53,067 bases of DNA from a virus: IMG/VR virus record IMGVR_UViG_3300044631_001108, positions 1 through 53,067 of that record. One strand, given 5' to 3'. The notes below the pieces were generated by a model, which was given only the letters and a program-made list of their open reading frames with translations, ran no database searches and was not told the DNA's origin. The position numbers were made by a program, and so were the translations under genes. This document shows, in pieces, positions 1-7,016 of the stretch; the stretch's first letter is position 1; every line of letters begins with the position of its first letter.

Positions 1-169
1 TGACGATGTAGTCGCCCGTCTGGTCTAGGTGCCATTCAACGAGATCGACGCCATCGGTAATGCCGATAGTTTCGACTATCTCTTCCAGCCATTCGGGCGG
101 ACAACCCGGCTCTGCTACCAACCTCTGGGGCTGGTCTTGGGTCATTGTTAGTGTGCTTGCTTCGGTCAT
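1..169 (-). CDS. Unknown protein, C-terminus beyond window
   Basis: Open frame of 56 codons from an ATG at 169 that leaves the window at its left edge without a stop. The visible part is acidic with several Trp and Pro residues (PPEWLEEIV, VEWHLDQTGDY) and resembles no family I know. It lies 66 bases downstream of the 118-aa gene on the same strand and is probably cotranscribed with it. AAAGG 9 nt before the ATG is a weak ribosome-binding site. Confidence 0.6.
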   Translation of the reverse strand, partial: MTEASTLTMTQDQPQRLVAEPGCPPEWLEEIVETIGITDGVDLVEWHLDQTGDYIV

Positions 170-235
170 GTTATTGGGCCTTTGTCGTGTTGTCCTGGTC
201 GTGCCCCAGGGTTGGCAGAGATTGAGCGTTCGCCT

Positions 236-592
236 TCACGCTGCGCAGTCGAGCATGTCCACAATATCATGTTCCACCATGCGGAGCGCGCCGATGGCCT
301 GATATGCGGTCACGTCCGACTCCTGACCGTAGCGGCGGATTACGCTCCGCAGTTCTCGCCTGAGCATCGCGCCAGCATCTCCGCTGGCTCCGTCTCCCCA
401 CTCTTGCTCCCATGCTCTCATGGTAGCGGCAGCAAGTCCGTGCTCACCATCCAGCTTTGAGCAGCGGTGTCCCTTGAGACGGTGCCTCACATCCTCGCAG
501 ACTGGACAAACATAGCCCAAAAGGCGAACAAAACGGTGCATCCAAGTCCTCGTGGCTTGGACTGCTGTGTCAGTGGTTTCTAGGGTGCTCAT
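236..592 (-). CDS. Unknown 118-aa protein with CxxC motif
   Basis: The start is the ATG at 592. A longer frame upstream is only the antisense shadow of the helicase gene. Residues 30-45 carry a CPVC pair and a later HRC, which could form a small metal site, and the C-terminal half is helical and charged. No family is recognised. It is the first gene after dnaB on this strand and follows a promoter-like element (686-691/663-668) inside the 3' end of dnaB, so it may be expressed separately from the replication genes. Confidence 0.65.
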   Translation of the reverse strand: MSTLETTDTAVQATRTWMHRFVRLLGYVCPVCEDVRHRLKGHRCSKLDGEHGLAAATMRAWEQEWGDGASGDAGAMLRRELRSVIRRYGQESDVTAYQAIGALRMVEHDIVDMLDCAA

Positions 593-662
593 TGGTCTTC
601 TTGGGTTGTGGGCTTCGTTTCGGACTGACTGAACTCCGCGTTCTGGCCTGTTTATAAGTTCA

Positions 663-691
663 ACCTTACGCCAATTATCCCTCAGAATCAA
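663..691 (-). promoter_or_regulatory. Promoter TTGATT-N17-TAAGGT
   Basis: -35 TTGATT at 686-691 and -10 TAAGGT at 663-668 with 17 bases between, the last three being GCG. It overlaps the end of dnaB and reads toward the 118-aa gene, leaving a leader of about 60 nt. It belongs to the repeated promoter family described in the findings, but is one of the few members not set directly against a start codon. Confidence 0.55.
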
Positions 692-2060
692 CCTCTTTTC
701 GCAAAACCTCAAACCTGAAGTGCTTGCCGACAAGCTCCATGTCCACGGTGCGGTAGCGTTCACCGTCACGAACCTTGTGGAAGAACATCTGGCGCTGGAA
801 ATTGGGCTTCTCCTCTTCTTTGCCCTTTTTCCATGAGGGGCCGTCGTTCTTGACGCCAATCTTCTTGATCTTGATGAGGTTGTCGGCGTCCTGCTCAATG
901 GCGCGGGATTCACGCACCTCGCCATCGTTGTTCACCTGCGAAGGCATGATGATGTGTGCCCCCGTCATCTTGGCGCACTGCTTGGTGGTAGCCGTGATGT
1001 GAGCAACCTCGCGTTCTCGATTTTGAGAATTTTCGGTAGTCTTGCATAGCTGGATGTAGTCAATCATCGCAACAAGCCTTTTGCCAGCGTTCAATTTACG
1101 CGACCTGCGTGAAATATCGCGGCAGATTTGCTCAATCGTCTTTCCAGCCACATCCACGATGCTGAAGTCCCATTTCGCCGCCTTGTTTGCCACAAGGCCA
1201 AGGTTGAGCATTTCATTGCGCGTCAGCATCCCCGTTTTGAGGTTTTTGGCGTCAATCTTGCCCTGAGAGCACAAAATGCGCTTCACTTCCGCCTTGGGCA
1301 TCATTTCGTAGGTGTAGTCAACGGCGCAACCACCCTCGATAGCCACCCATTCGAGCATTTGTCGGCACAAACTGGACTTGCCATCACTGGACTCAGCCGC
1401 CACAACCGTCAGGCATCCGGGTTCAAGACCGCCCATGATGTCATCAAATTCGGCGATACCAGTCGAAACCCCGGTGATTTTCCGCCCCGACTTCGCCATA
1501 TCCTCGGCGTCCTGCAAGACCTCGTTAATGAGTTCCGCCATCGGGCGATGCTCCAAATCAGGGCTGCCATCGTCATTTGCAGCCTCCACAACGCTTTTAA
1601 TGACGTTCTGGAGGGTATCGGCAGCGGAAGAACCCTCCGACTCGTTAAAACGCAAAAGAACGTCCATTCCAGCGGCAAGAACGCCAATCATGGCCCTAAG
1701 CTGGTATTTCTGCCGCACAATCCCGGCGTAGTAGCCGAAATGCGACACCATCGGGATGTTCGAGTAGAAGACACTGAGCCTCGCCGGGCCTCCCATGTTG
1801 TCGAGAAGCCCTTTTTCACGGAGATTGATTGTCACGGAAGGCAGATCAATCGGCCTTCCAGCGTTGAAAAGCTCCAAGAAAGCCTCGATCAGCCAGCGGT
1901 GATGGACGTGGAAGAATGAATCCACGGGCGGGCACTCCTCAATCAGCCTTGGGTGGTGGAAAATCGAGGAAACAACCGTCTGTTCAGCCTCCTCAGACCA
2001 CGGAAGCTGGGCGTCTTTGAAGGACGCTAGAAGCTGTTCGATTGTGGGAGGAGGTGTCAT
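675..2060 (-). CDS. dnaB: Replicative DNA helicase, DnaB family
   Basis: A 461-aa RecA-fold helicase that unwinds DNA at the phage fork. An N-terminal DnaB-type helical domain (about 15-120) is followed by a linker and the ATPase domain. The Walker A is AESSDGKSS (about 222-230), with Ala at the first position as in bacterial DnaB. The Walker B is AMIDYIQL (331-338). The DnaB-specific segment SQVNNDGEVRESRAIEQDAD (374-393) is present. Length matches the family (about 450-470 aa). The preceding gene overlaps it by ATGA. Upstream lies a replisome-organiser gene, the usual partner that loads such a helicase. No primase or polymerase is encoded nearby, so host enzymes probably complete the replisome. 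Confidence 0.95.
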   Translation of the reverse strand: MTPPPTIEQLLASFKDAQLPWSEEAEQTVVSSIFHHPRLIEECPPVDSFFHVHHRWLIEAFLELFNAGRPIDLPSVTINLREKGLLDNMGGPARLSVFYSNIPMVSHFGYYAGIVRQKYQLRAMIGVLAAGMDVLLRFNESEGSSAADTLQNVIKSVVEAANDDGSPDLEHRPMAELINEVLQDAEDMAKSGRKITGVSTGIAEFDDIMGGLEPGCLTVVAAESSDGKSSLCRQMLEWVAIEGGCAVDYTYEMMPKAEVKRILCSQGKIDAKNLKTGMLTRNEMLNLGLVANKAAKWDFSIVDVAGKTIEQICRDISRRSRKLNAGKRLVAMIDYIQLCKTTENSQNREREVAHITATTKQCAKMTGAHIIMPSQVNNDGEVRESRAIEQDADNLIKIKKIGVKNDGPSWKKGKEEEKPNFQRQMFFHKVRDGERYRTVDMELVGKHFRFEVLRKEVDSEG

Positions 2061-2284
2061 TTAACGTCTATGACGACACGAGAATTGTCATGCCATTGGT
2101 AAGGGTTATTTGGCGCATCAAATGCCTTGGCCCACTCAGCTTTCGATGGATTGCGTACTGAGCCTGTTTTGCCAGTCTTGGGGCAATAAAGCATCAACCA
2201 GCCTTCGCTGAGGGCGGTTGAGAAAACCCACCAGTCATAATCTGGATGAGTCGATTGAGGTGGCGTGTCTAGGTTTGCTATCAT
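2057..2284 (-). CDS. Unknown 75-aa protein
   Basis: The start is the ATG at 2284, chosen over an upstream in-frame ATG because AAAGGAAC lies 6-7 nt before it, one of the better ribosome-binding sites here. The protein is soluble and aromatic-rich (DYDWWVFSTALSEGWLML, then KTGKTGSVRNP). No family is recognised. It overlaps dnaB by four bases and is likely translationally coupled to it. Confidence 0.7.
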   Translation of the reverse strand: MIANLDTPPQSTHPDYDWWVFSTALSEGWLMLYCPKTGKTGSVRNPSKAEWAKAFDAPNNPYQWHDNSRVVIDVK

Positions 2285-2315
2285 GGTGTTCCTTTCTTGG
2301 GTGTATTTGGGTAAA

Positions 2316-2576
2316 TTATTCTTCGTCAATTCCGCAATCGTCTAAATCAAGCGTCTGCCATTTTTCAGCAGAGATGTCAGATTGCACACATTCGATGGAG
2401 TCCTCGCGGCGTGAAATATATAAATATGATCCCGTCTCGTCTGAGTTGACGAAAAAAATGGCGTCGGGCCAATGGTTCATAACCATGACTCGAACCTCAT
2501 TGAGTTTTCTCACAATTTCGTTCAGTCTGCGCTGAGCCGAAGATTCAATATTTTCAGGGAGTGATGTATAGTTCAT
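2316..2576 (-). CDS. Unknown 86-aa protein
   Basis: The start is the ATG at 2576 (MNYTSLPEN), 10 bases after the stop of the replisome organiser. The longer upstream frame is antisense to that gene. Residues 10-35 form a charged amphipathic helix and the C-terminus is very acidic. It sits between the organiser and dnaB in one transcription unit. Function unknown. Confidence 0.65.
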   Translation of the reverse strand: MNYTSLPENIESSAQRRLNEIVRKLNEVRVMVMNHWPDAIFFVNSDETGSYLYISRREDSIECVQSDISAEKWQTLDLDDCGIDEE

Positions 2577-2586
2577 GGTTTGTGGT

Positions 2587-3366
2587 TTATTGGATGTTTC
2601 CGATGATGGTGTTCCAGCGAAGGCAAAGGTCGCAAAGGTTGAGGATTCGGATGGAGTTGGGGGCAAAAGCGCCCTTTTGCACCTCAAGCGACCAAATTCC
2701 GCTTAATGCGTCTCTCATTTTTGAGACTTCAACAGTTGGATTGGCTCGCAAAAACTCCTTTAGGTGCTTAAAGTCCTTAGAATGAAAGGAATACGGCGTG
2801 TTAAACCGCTCATTCCACATGTCGCGCCACATTTCGATGGCTTCTTGATGGCGAGGATCGGCGGGTTTTGGCGGTCTGCCACGCTTTGCGGGTGGATTGG
2901 AATGAATGATTGGCTTCTCGACCCCTTTCGGGAAAGCGAACAATTCAACCCGCTCGTTGCCCGAATTTTTTAATTCGGGAGATGTATATTCTTTTTCTAT
3001 TCTGTTCTTTGTAGAGAACGGCTCTCCGTCAGACGGGAAGCCGTCATCTGGAATCCCGTTAGTCGGACTAGATGCGTCGCTCCAGTGCCACGTCATGCAG
3101 GTTACGCGCTGAGTATGTGGATCGCGTTCGCAGACCCGCTTCAAGTACCCGAAAGTCTCTAGCTCTTTGAAGGCACCTTGCAAAGCCTCTCTACCCTCGG
3201 TTGCCTGATCCTCAATCCAAGAGGCATTCGTCCTCCAGTTTTCAGGCTTAGACAGCATCATGACCAATAGGCCGCGAGCTTTGAAAGATAGCCGCTTGTC
3301 GCAAAGCAGTTGGTTCGGCAACACGGTGAAGTGCTCAGAAAGTTTTCGGCGGTGAATCGTTGTCAT
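2587..3366 (-). CDS. Replisome organiser, wHTH replication initiation protein
   Basis: A 259-aa protein with the architecture of phage replisome organisers (DnaD/Rep_O-like). The N-terminal winged helix (about 15-95) carries the typical VLPNQLLCDKRLSFKARGLL and NWRTNASWIEDQATEGREAL segments. A Lys/Pro-rich linker (KRGRPPKPAD, about 165-175) leads to a C-terminal helical domain that may contact the helicase. Position upstream of dnaB supports recruitment of DnaB to the origin. It is coupled by ATGA to the gene before it. A second, differently built organiser-like protein is at 16715-17395. Confidence 0.75.
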   Translation of the reverse strand: MTTIHRRKLSEHFTVLPNQLLCDKRLSFKARGLLVMMLSKPENWRTNASWIEDQATEGREALQGAFKELETFGYLKRVCERDPHTQRVTCMTWHWSDASSPTNGIPDDGFPSDGEPFSTKNRIEKEYTSPELKNSGNERVELFAFPKGVEKPIIHSNPPAKRGRPPKPADPRHQEAIEMWRDMWNERFNTPYSFHSKDFKHLKEFLRANPTVEVSKMRDALSGIWSLEVQKGAFAPNSIRILNLCDLCLRWNTIIGNIQ

Positions 3367-3920
3367 TTGTTTGAGTTTTCTGTGATGTAACTGACGCAGT
3401 AAGACACATCATCGTCGGTAAGTTTGAACCACTCTCCCCTAGCCCTTTTGTGAGCAAAATGCTTATGAAGCTCCTTCTCAATCTTCATACTCGAAGCCTC
3501 TGAAAAGAACATGTCAATGTCTGGCTCCTCTGATTGTAGGGTCTTTTCCCTCTGGGTTGGATTTGTTGAAACGCCTATTTTCACAAAGCCATTTCGTTTG
3601 TTCTTCATTAAATAAACAAACTGTCTCCTGCGAGGGGGTGATCCATGAGGGTTAGCGCAAAGAGCATCGTTAATTCTGTCGGTGTGAACTAAAAAATGTA
3701 AACATGCAGGTATTCCGCGAAGCTCTTCGCTGATAAAGCCTCTATTCCTTAAAAGAAATCTACATGATTCTTGTTCGCATCTACTCAATCCAGTTGCATT
3801 TTCCCACTCTTTTTGAGTCATTCTAAACCACCCACATCTTCCCTTAACGTAACAAAGCATGATGGCGGCGTGAACCGATCCACAAATTTTCACCATTCGA
3901 CTATCAAATAGTATTTGCAT
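3363..3920 (-). CDS. wHTH plus T5orf172/GIY-YIG-like fusion protein
   Basis: This 185-aa protein joins two modules. Residues about 5-85 look like a helix-turn-helix replication or transcription protein (MTQKEWENATGLSRCEQES, GIPACLHFLVHTDRI). Residues about 100-175 match the T5orf172/MUG113 domain, a degenerate GIY-YIG fold: FVYLMKNKRNGFVKIGVSTN, a conserved Arg after the FVKIG strand, and ELHKHFAHKRARGEWFKL. It is preceded by a long hairpin (3936-3996). It could be a replication protein that acquired a nuclease module, or a transcription factor with a GIY-YIG-like fold; catalytic activity cannot be judged by eye. Confidence 0.7.
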   Translation of the reverse strand: MQILFDSRMVKICGSVHAAIMLCYVKGRCGWFRMTQKEWENATGLSRCEQESCRFLLRNRGFISEELRGIPACLHFLVHTDRINDALCANPHGSPPRRRQFVYLMKNKRNGFVKIGVSTNPTQREKTLQSEEPDIDMFFSEASSMKIEKELHKHFAHKRARGEWFKLTDDDVSYCVSYITENSNK

Positions 3921-3935
3921 AATTCACCAAAAGGC

Positions 3936-3996
3936 GATCCCCACGCTCTCAAGGCTGGAAATCTGCATGACACAGGTTCCTTGAAAGGTGGGGATC
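3936..3996 (-). promoter_or_regulatory. Long leader hairpin before the wHTH fusion gene
   Basis: Perfect 9-base arms GATCCCCAC (3936-3944) and GTGGGGATC (3988-3996) enclose a second stem, TCAAGG (3949-3954) with CCTTGA (3979-3984), and a short CTG/CAG stem (3955-3957/3973-3975). The gene at 3363-3920 starts 16 nt downstream on the minus strand. It may be an attenuator, a protein-binding leader or a weak terminator; a CCTTTTGG stretch follows, not a clean U-run. Confidence 0.5.
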
Positions 3997-4063
3997 ATTT
4001 ATCGTCATAGTTACAGGCCGTTTCCAGTCGGCACTCCAACCCTATCTCAGCGAGGAGGGTGTG

Positions 4064-4303
4064 TCAATTCTTCTGATAATCCTCGTCCTCGATAGCAGAG
4101 AAAATCTCCACCATGTCGTCGAGTTCATCCACAGCCGCATCCCAGATGTATTCCCGGTGAATCGGCTCGTAGCCAGCGATGTGATGCGCCAGAAGGTCGA
4201 TCAGAATCTTCGTAATCTCGTCAGCGTCAACTTTACTTGACACTAGAATGGATTCCAGCCGGTATGCTAGACGATGCGCGGGCGATGCTTTCTCGTTTGG
4301 CAT
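4064..4303 (-). CDS. Unknown 79-aa acidic helical protein
   Basis: All-helical, acidic small protein ending AIEDEDYQKN. It starts 3 bases after the stop of the pentapeptide protein and is probably cotranscribed with it from the promoter at 4943-4971. No motif recognised. Confidence 0.65.
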   Translation of the reverse strand: MPNEKASPAHRLAYRLESILVSSKVDADEITKILIDLLAHHIAGYEPIHREYIWDAAVDELDDMVEIFSAIEDEDYQKN

Positions 4304-4306
4304 AAA

Positions 4307-4933
4307 TTAGTAATTTTCAGCTTCCTCTCGCGTGATGAAAAAGTGAATACCTGAAGCACACTCATCTTGCCAGTCTTCAGAAAACGGCTTTTTGGGCCTG
4401 ACGATTTCGCCTTTTTTGTATTCAAAGGCTGGATCGTGCGAGGAAAAACCCACATCCACTTCGTTGTCACCATCATAAATTGCCACAACAATAGCCTCAG
4501 AGCATCGACACTTGCGACCAAAAGCATTAGAGCGTTTTGCGGATTCAGGAATGCGCAATTTTGCAATACTTCCATTTTGCAGCTTCTTCCAACCAATAAT
4601 TTCCCCGTCTGGAAGAATGCGTGTTTGTGCAATGATTAATGTTGCGTATTTGGCACCGCAAAGATCAGCACCGTGAAGGTCAGCACCGCGAAGGTCAGCA
4701 TCGCAAAGATCAGCACCGTGAAGGTCAGCACCGCAAAGATCAGCACAGCGAAGGTCAGCGCCGCGAAGGTCAGCGCCGCGAAGGTCAGCATTGCAAAGAT
4801 CAGCGCCGCGAAGGTCAGCACAGCGAAGGTCAGTTTTTGATTTGATGGCCGTCGCAACTGCCTCATAAATAGAAGCGTAGTCGCCCTCATGTATCACACT
4901 GCCTGTAAACCTGTTCTTAATTTGTGTTTTCAT
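4307..4933 (-). CDS. Pentapeptide-repeat protein
   Basis: 208 aa. A short N-terminal helix (EAVATAIKSK) leads into about twelve A(D/N)LxxADL pentapeptide pairs (about residues 35-97), the signature of a right-handed quadrilateral beta-helix. The C-terminal 110 residues form a separate domain with GEIIGWKKLQNGSIAKLRIP and a GIHFFITREEAE end, as in phage pentapeptide proteins of the DUF5758 type. The promoter at 4943-4971 places its -10 nine nt before the ATG, so the mRNA should be nearly leaderless. Some pentapeptide proteins mimic DNA and block gyrase, but nothing here proves that. Confidence 0.9.
   Translation of the reverse strand: MKTQIKNRFTGSVIHEGDYASIYEAVATAIKSKTDLRCADLRGADLCNADLRGADLRGADLRCADLCGADLHGADLCDADLRGADLHGADLCGAKYATLIIAQTRILPDGEIIGWKKLQNGSIAKLRIPESAKRSNAFGRKCRCSEAIVVAIYDGDNEVDVGFSSHDPAFEYKKGEIVRPKKPFSEDWQDECASGIHFFITREEAENY
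4652..4840. repeat. 15-base tandem repeat array coding pentapeptides
   Basis: Plus strand shows repeated units of the form AAGGTCAGCRCCGCG / AAAGATCAGCACCGY in near-perfect 15-base register. Nucleotide identity is higher than protein function needs, indicating recent expansion by slippage or unequal recombination. Confidence 0.85.
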
Positions 4934-4942
4934 GTGACTTCA

Positions 4943-4971
4943 ATCTTACGCTTTTAAGCGGATATTGTCAA
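4943..4971 (-). promoter_or_regulatory. Promoter TTGACA-N17-TAAGAT, leaderless type
   Basis: Consensus -35 TTGACA (4966-4971), 17-base spacer ending GCG, -10 TAAGAT (4943-4948), then 9 nt to the ATG of the pentapeptide gene at 4933. A start site about 7 nt after the -10 would give a leader of only a few bases. It is the best -35 match of the family. Confidence 0.75.
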
Positions 4972-5002
4972 TGTTCTTTACCAGCTTACTATTTCAAGTG
5001 TG

Positions 5003-5101
5003 CTAGAGCAGGGCTTTGAGCAGGATTGCAGCAGCGAGCGTCGTGATGATAGCCATCATAATGAAGGCGGGGATAGGGCTTGTTTCGTCGTCGGGGTTCA
5101 T
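5003..5101 (-). CDS. 32-aa single-pass membrane peptide
   Basis: ATG at 5101, two bases after the stop of the RuvC-like gene; stop at 5003. MNPDDETSPIP is followed by a hydrophobic helix (AFIMMAIITTLAAAILLKAL). Tight spacing in an operon supports it; size and lack of homologs argue caution. Function unknown. Confidence 0.45.
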   Translation of the reverse strand: MNPDDETSPIPAFIMMAIITTLAAAILLKALL

Positions 5102-5103
5102 GG

Positions 5104-5538
5104 CTATCTGATGGTTCTGCGGCAGTATTCAGCGATGAGCAACGCATCTGAGATGGCGTGCGTGCATTTGATGTGCGGAAAAAGTTGCTGCGCTCTAGCC
5201 TTTGTAATAGACTTGTTACCACCAGTGAGGCATCCAAGCTCCTTTTGCCACTTCTGAGGAGTGACGTAAGTGAATGGAATCTTGGCGGCAGTCAGAGCCA
5301 TTTCAAGATGGCCGAATCCTTGGCCGAAAGTGAACGCACTTTTGACGCCCATTTGCGGAGATGAATGCACACGCTCAAGGCATGCGTGCAGATATGTAAA
5401 ATCAAAGCCAATGTTATCAATCGCATCCCAAAGATCACATAAAGTATCGGGCATCTTAATAGCCCAAGAGTTACCCCTTTCTGGAATGAAAGCGATTCCA
5501 CCGTTGATTCCAACGTCCACACCTAGCCACAGCTTCAT
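5104..5538 (-). CDS. RuvC-like Holliday junction resolvase
   Basis: 144 aa with an RNase H-fold resolvase layout. The first strand carries the catalytic Asp (GVDVGINGG, D8), then CLERVHSS (E55), a central helix, and near the C-terminus HAISDALLIAEY (H127, D131). The expected acidic triad is therefore present. It probably cleaves branched recombination or replication intermediates before packaging, fitting a module with RecE, RecT and SSB-like proteins. It is coupled by ATGA to the 48-aa gene before it. Confidence 0.85.
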   Translation of the reverse strand: MKLWLGVDVGINGGIAFIPERGNSWAIKMPDTLCDLWDAIDNIGFDFTYLHACLERVHSSPQMGVKSAFTFGQGFGHLEMALTAAKIPFTYVTPQKWQKELGCLTGGNKSITKARAQQLFPHIKCTHAISDALLIAEYCRRTIR

Positions 5539-5681
5539 GATTCACCCCTTTCCAATTCCTTCACACGTTTTCTGGCCCACTCAATCCACTCGATTTCAGT
5601 ATCACTGACATCCTCCTGTGCGGAGTGCCAAGCAATGGCTTCATCAAGCATTTCGATCTTTTCCTTGGTAATGCCGTTCAT
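5535..5681 (-). CDS. Unknown 48-aa protein
   Basis: ATG at 5681 overlapping the preceding stop (ATGA) and stop overlapping the RuvC start (ATGA), so coupled on both sides. Highly charged and helical (ITKEKIEMLDEAIAWHSA, then ARKRVKELERGES). Double coupling is the main evidence that it is real. Confidence 0.65.
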   Translation of the reverse strand: MNGITKEKIEMLDEAIAWHSAQEDVSDTEIEWIEWARKRVKELERGES

Positions 5682-5860
5682 TTTGATACGATTTTGATGA
5701 TGGGTTTACGCCATGCTTCGGAGCTTGTGTAGCGAATATCAGTCACTTCGGCCTCGGCTTTTGTGAATGATTCGCCATTGACGATGAGTGTCTTTACCGG
5801 AACATCGCCGTGGATTTCGATGAGCCGCTTCAATTCTGCGATGATTTCTGTGGCGTACAT
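5678..5860 (-). CDS. Unknown 60-aa protein
   Basis: Small alpha/beta protein: an N-terminal helix (TEIIAELKRLIEIHGDVPV), then beta strands (KTLIVNGESF, DIRYTS, PIIKIVSK). The pattern resembles small phage proteins that begin LIxxLxxxxHGDxPV. Function unknown. ATGA overlap with the following gene. Confidence 0.7.
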   Translation of the reverse strand: MYATEIIAELKRLIEIHGDVPVKTLIVNGESFTKAEAEVTDIRYTSSEAWRKPIIKIVSK

Positions 5861-5863
5861 AGG

Positions 5864-6220
5864 TCAAGCAAGTTTGCCGTGCATGTGCGGACGGCTGGCG
5901 TTGTATTGCATTTTCAGGTGAACGGCGCGTCCAAGGTTGATTCCAAAAGCGCGTGACGAGTCGCAGACACGAATGAAGATGTCCGCAAACTCCTCTTCTG
6001 CGCATGTCAGAGCAGCCTCTTTGTCGCATTGATGGTTGAGTTTACCCTTGCGAGCAGCCTCCCAAAGCTCAGATACTTCTCCGTGCAGGTTTGCCGTCCA
6101 CGCTGCCATGAGTTCAACGTCGTTTTTATCGAGGTCGCTGTCATGAAAGCCTTTCATCGCAGCCTTCTCGTAGCAGTCGGCGGCGATGGCGTTGATGGTG
6201 TCGATTTGATCGGAGGTCAT
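5864..6220 (-). CDS. MazG-like nucleotide pyrophosphohydrolase
   Basis: 118-aa all-helical protein with the MazG/all-alpha NTP-PPase signature: HGEVSELWEA (E48, E51, E54) on one helix and AEEEFADIFIRVCD (E75-E77, D80, D87) on the next, the metal ligands that hydrolyse NTPs to NMP plus PPi. Phage MazG proteins are thought to clean aberrant nucleotides or lower (p)ppGpp signalling. It sits in the replication/recombination operon. Confidence 0.85.
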   Translation of the reverse strand: MTSDQIDTINAIAADCYEKAAMKGFHDSDLDKNDVELMAAWTANLHGEVSELWEAARKGKLNHQCDKEAALTCAEEEFADIFIRVCDSSRAFGINLGRAVHLKMQYNASRPHMHGKLA

Positions 6221-6238
6221 GTGTTCTTTTGATGTGTG

Positions 6239-6601
6239 TTAATAAGAAATGTCATCCGCATTCCACAAAAGCTCAAACTCCTTATCCGTCAGACAATGAG
6301 AACCTAAAGCATCTCTCTTTTGTTTGATAGCAGCAATTCTTTCGTCATGAGTTTTGTGGTTTTGCCACCAATCGGAAAGATTCGGGTCGGAGTCGATCAT
6401 TGAGCGCAATGATGAATTTTCAATTTTTGTGCAAAGACCACAAAGCATTGCTGTAAGTTTATGAACTTTGGATTCAAGTCTTTGCGGTCGTTCGCGTGCT
6501 TCTGCGTCGTAGCAAGGCATATAGGCAACTGTAAGCTGAGTTTTGCGCGTTGTCGAGTCGCGCCCCTCGGTTGTTGTCAGGTGTAGTAATTTGCTCACCA
6601 C
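6239..6601 (-). CDS. Unknown 120-aa protein, GTG start
   Basis: The frame opens at GTG (6601), overlapping the end of the SSB-like gene; a second GTG follows at once and an ATG at 6520 is an alternative. The middle is helical with three Cys (CYDAE, CGLCTKIEN), and the C-terminus has KQKRDALGSHCLTDKEFELL. No family recognised. Confidence 0.6.
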   Translation of the reverse strand: MVSKLLHLTTTEGRDSTTRKTQLTVAYMPCYDAEARERPQRLESKVHKLTAMLCGLCTKIENSSLRSMIDSDPNLSDWWQNHKTHDERIAAIKQKRDALGSHCLTDKEFELLWNADDISY

Positions 6602-6999
6602 GGAATCTGGTCTTCTTCAAGGCCATCGTCTTTCATCAGGGGGTGATTAGCGGCTTTGACCGCTCCATGCTGACTAGCGCGAGAACCGCCAGACGACCCG
6701 CCAAAGACGAACTCTTTGCCGTTGCCAATGATGGGCAGACGAGTCTTTGCCATGCGCTCTTCTTTGGAGGCAGCTTCGGCAACAAAATGCGTCTTGCCAA
6801 ACTTGTCTTCGCCGTCTCGGTTGGCTTTCACGTCGAGTTCAAAGAACAGGCTCTCGCTACCATCTTTGCGCTGGAAACGCTTGAGGCGACTTTCTGGGAT
6901 GCAGATGGCAACGTATTCTTTGCCGTCTTTGCCGGTGATTTTCTTCGCTCCTTGGACTTTGAGAATGTCAAAGCTGATGTTGATGTTGTTATTAGGCAT
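6595..6999 (-). CDS. Single-stranded DNA-binding protein, SSB-like
   Basis: 134 aa. The first 85 residues are beta-rich like an OB fold (DILKVQGAKKITGKDGKEYV, LFFELDVKANRDGEDKFG). A Gly/Ser linker (FGGSSGGSRAS) leads to an acidic tail ending DDGLEEDQIPW, the arrangement of bacterial SSB C-termini (DDDIPF) that recruit partner proteins. It lies directly after recE/recT, where many phages carry their SSB. The OB fold itself is inferred. Confidence 0.7.
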   Translation of the reverse strand: MPNNNINISFDILKVQGAKKITGKDGKEYVAICIPESRLKRFQRKDGSESLFFELDVKANRDGEDKFGKTHFVAEAASKEERMAKTRLPIIGNGKEFVFGGSSGGSRASQHGAVKAANHPLMKDDGLEEDQIPW

Positions 7000-7016
7000 T
7001 GGTGTTTGAGGTTAAA

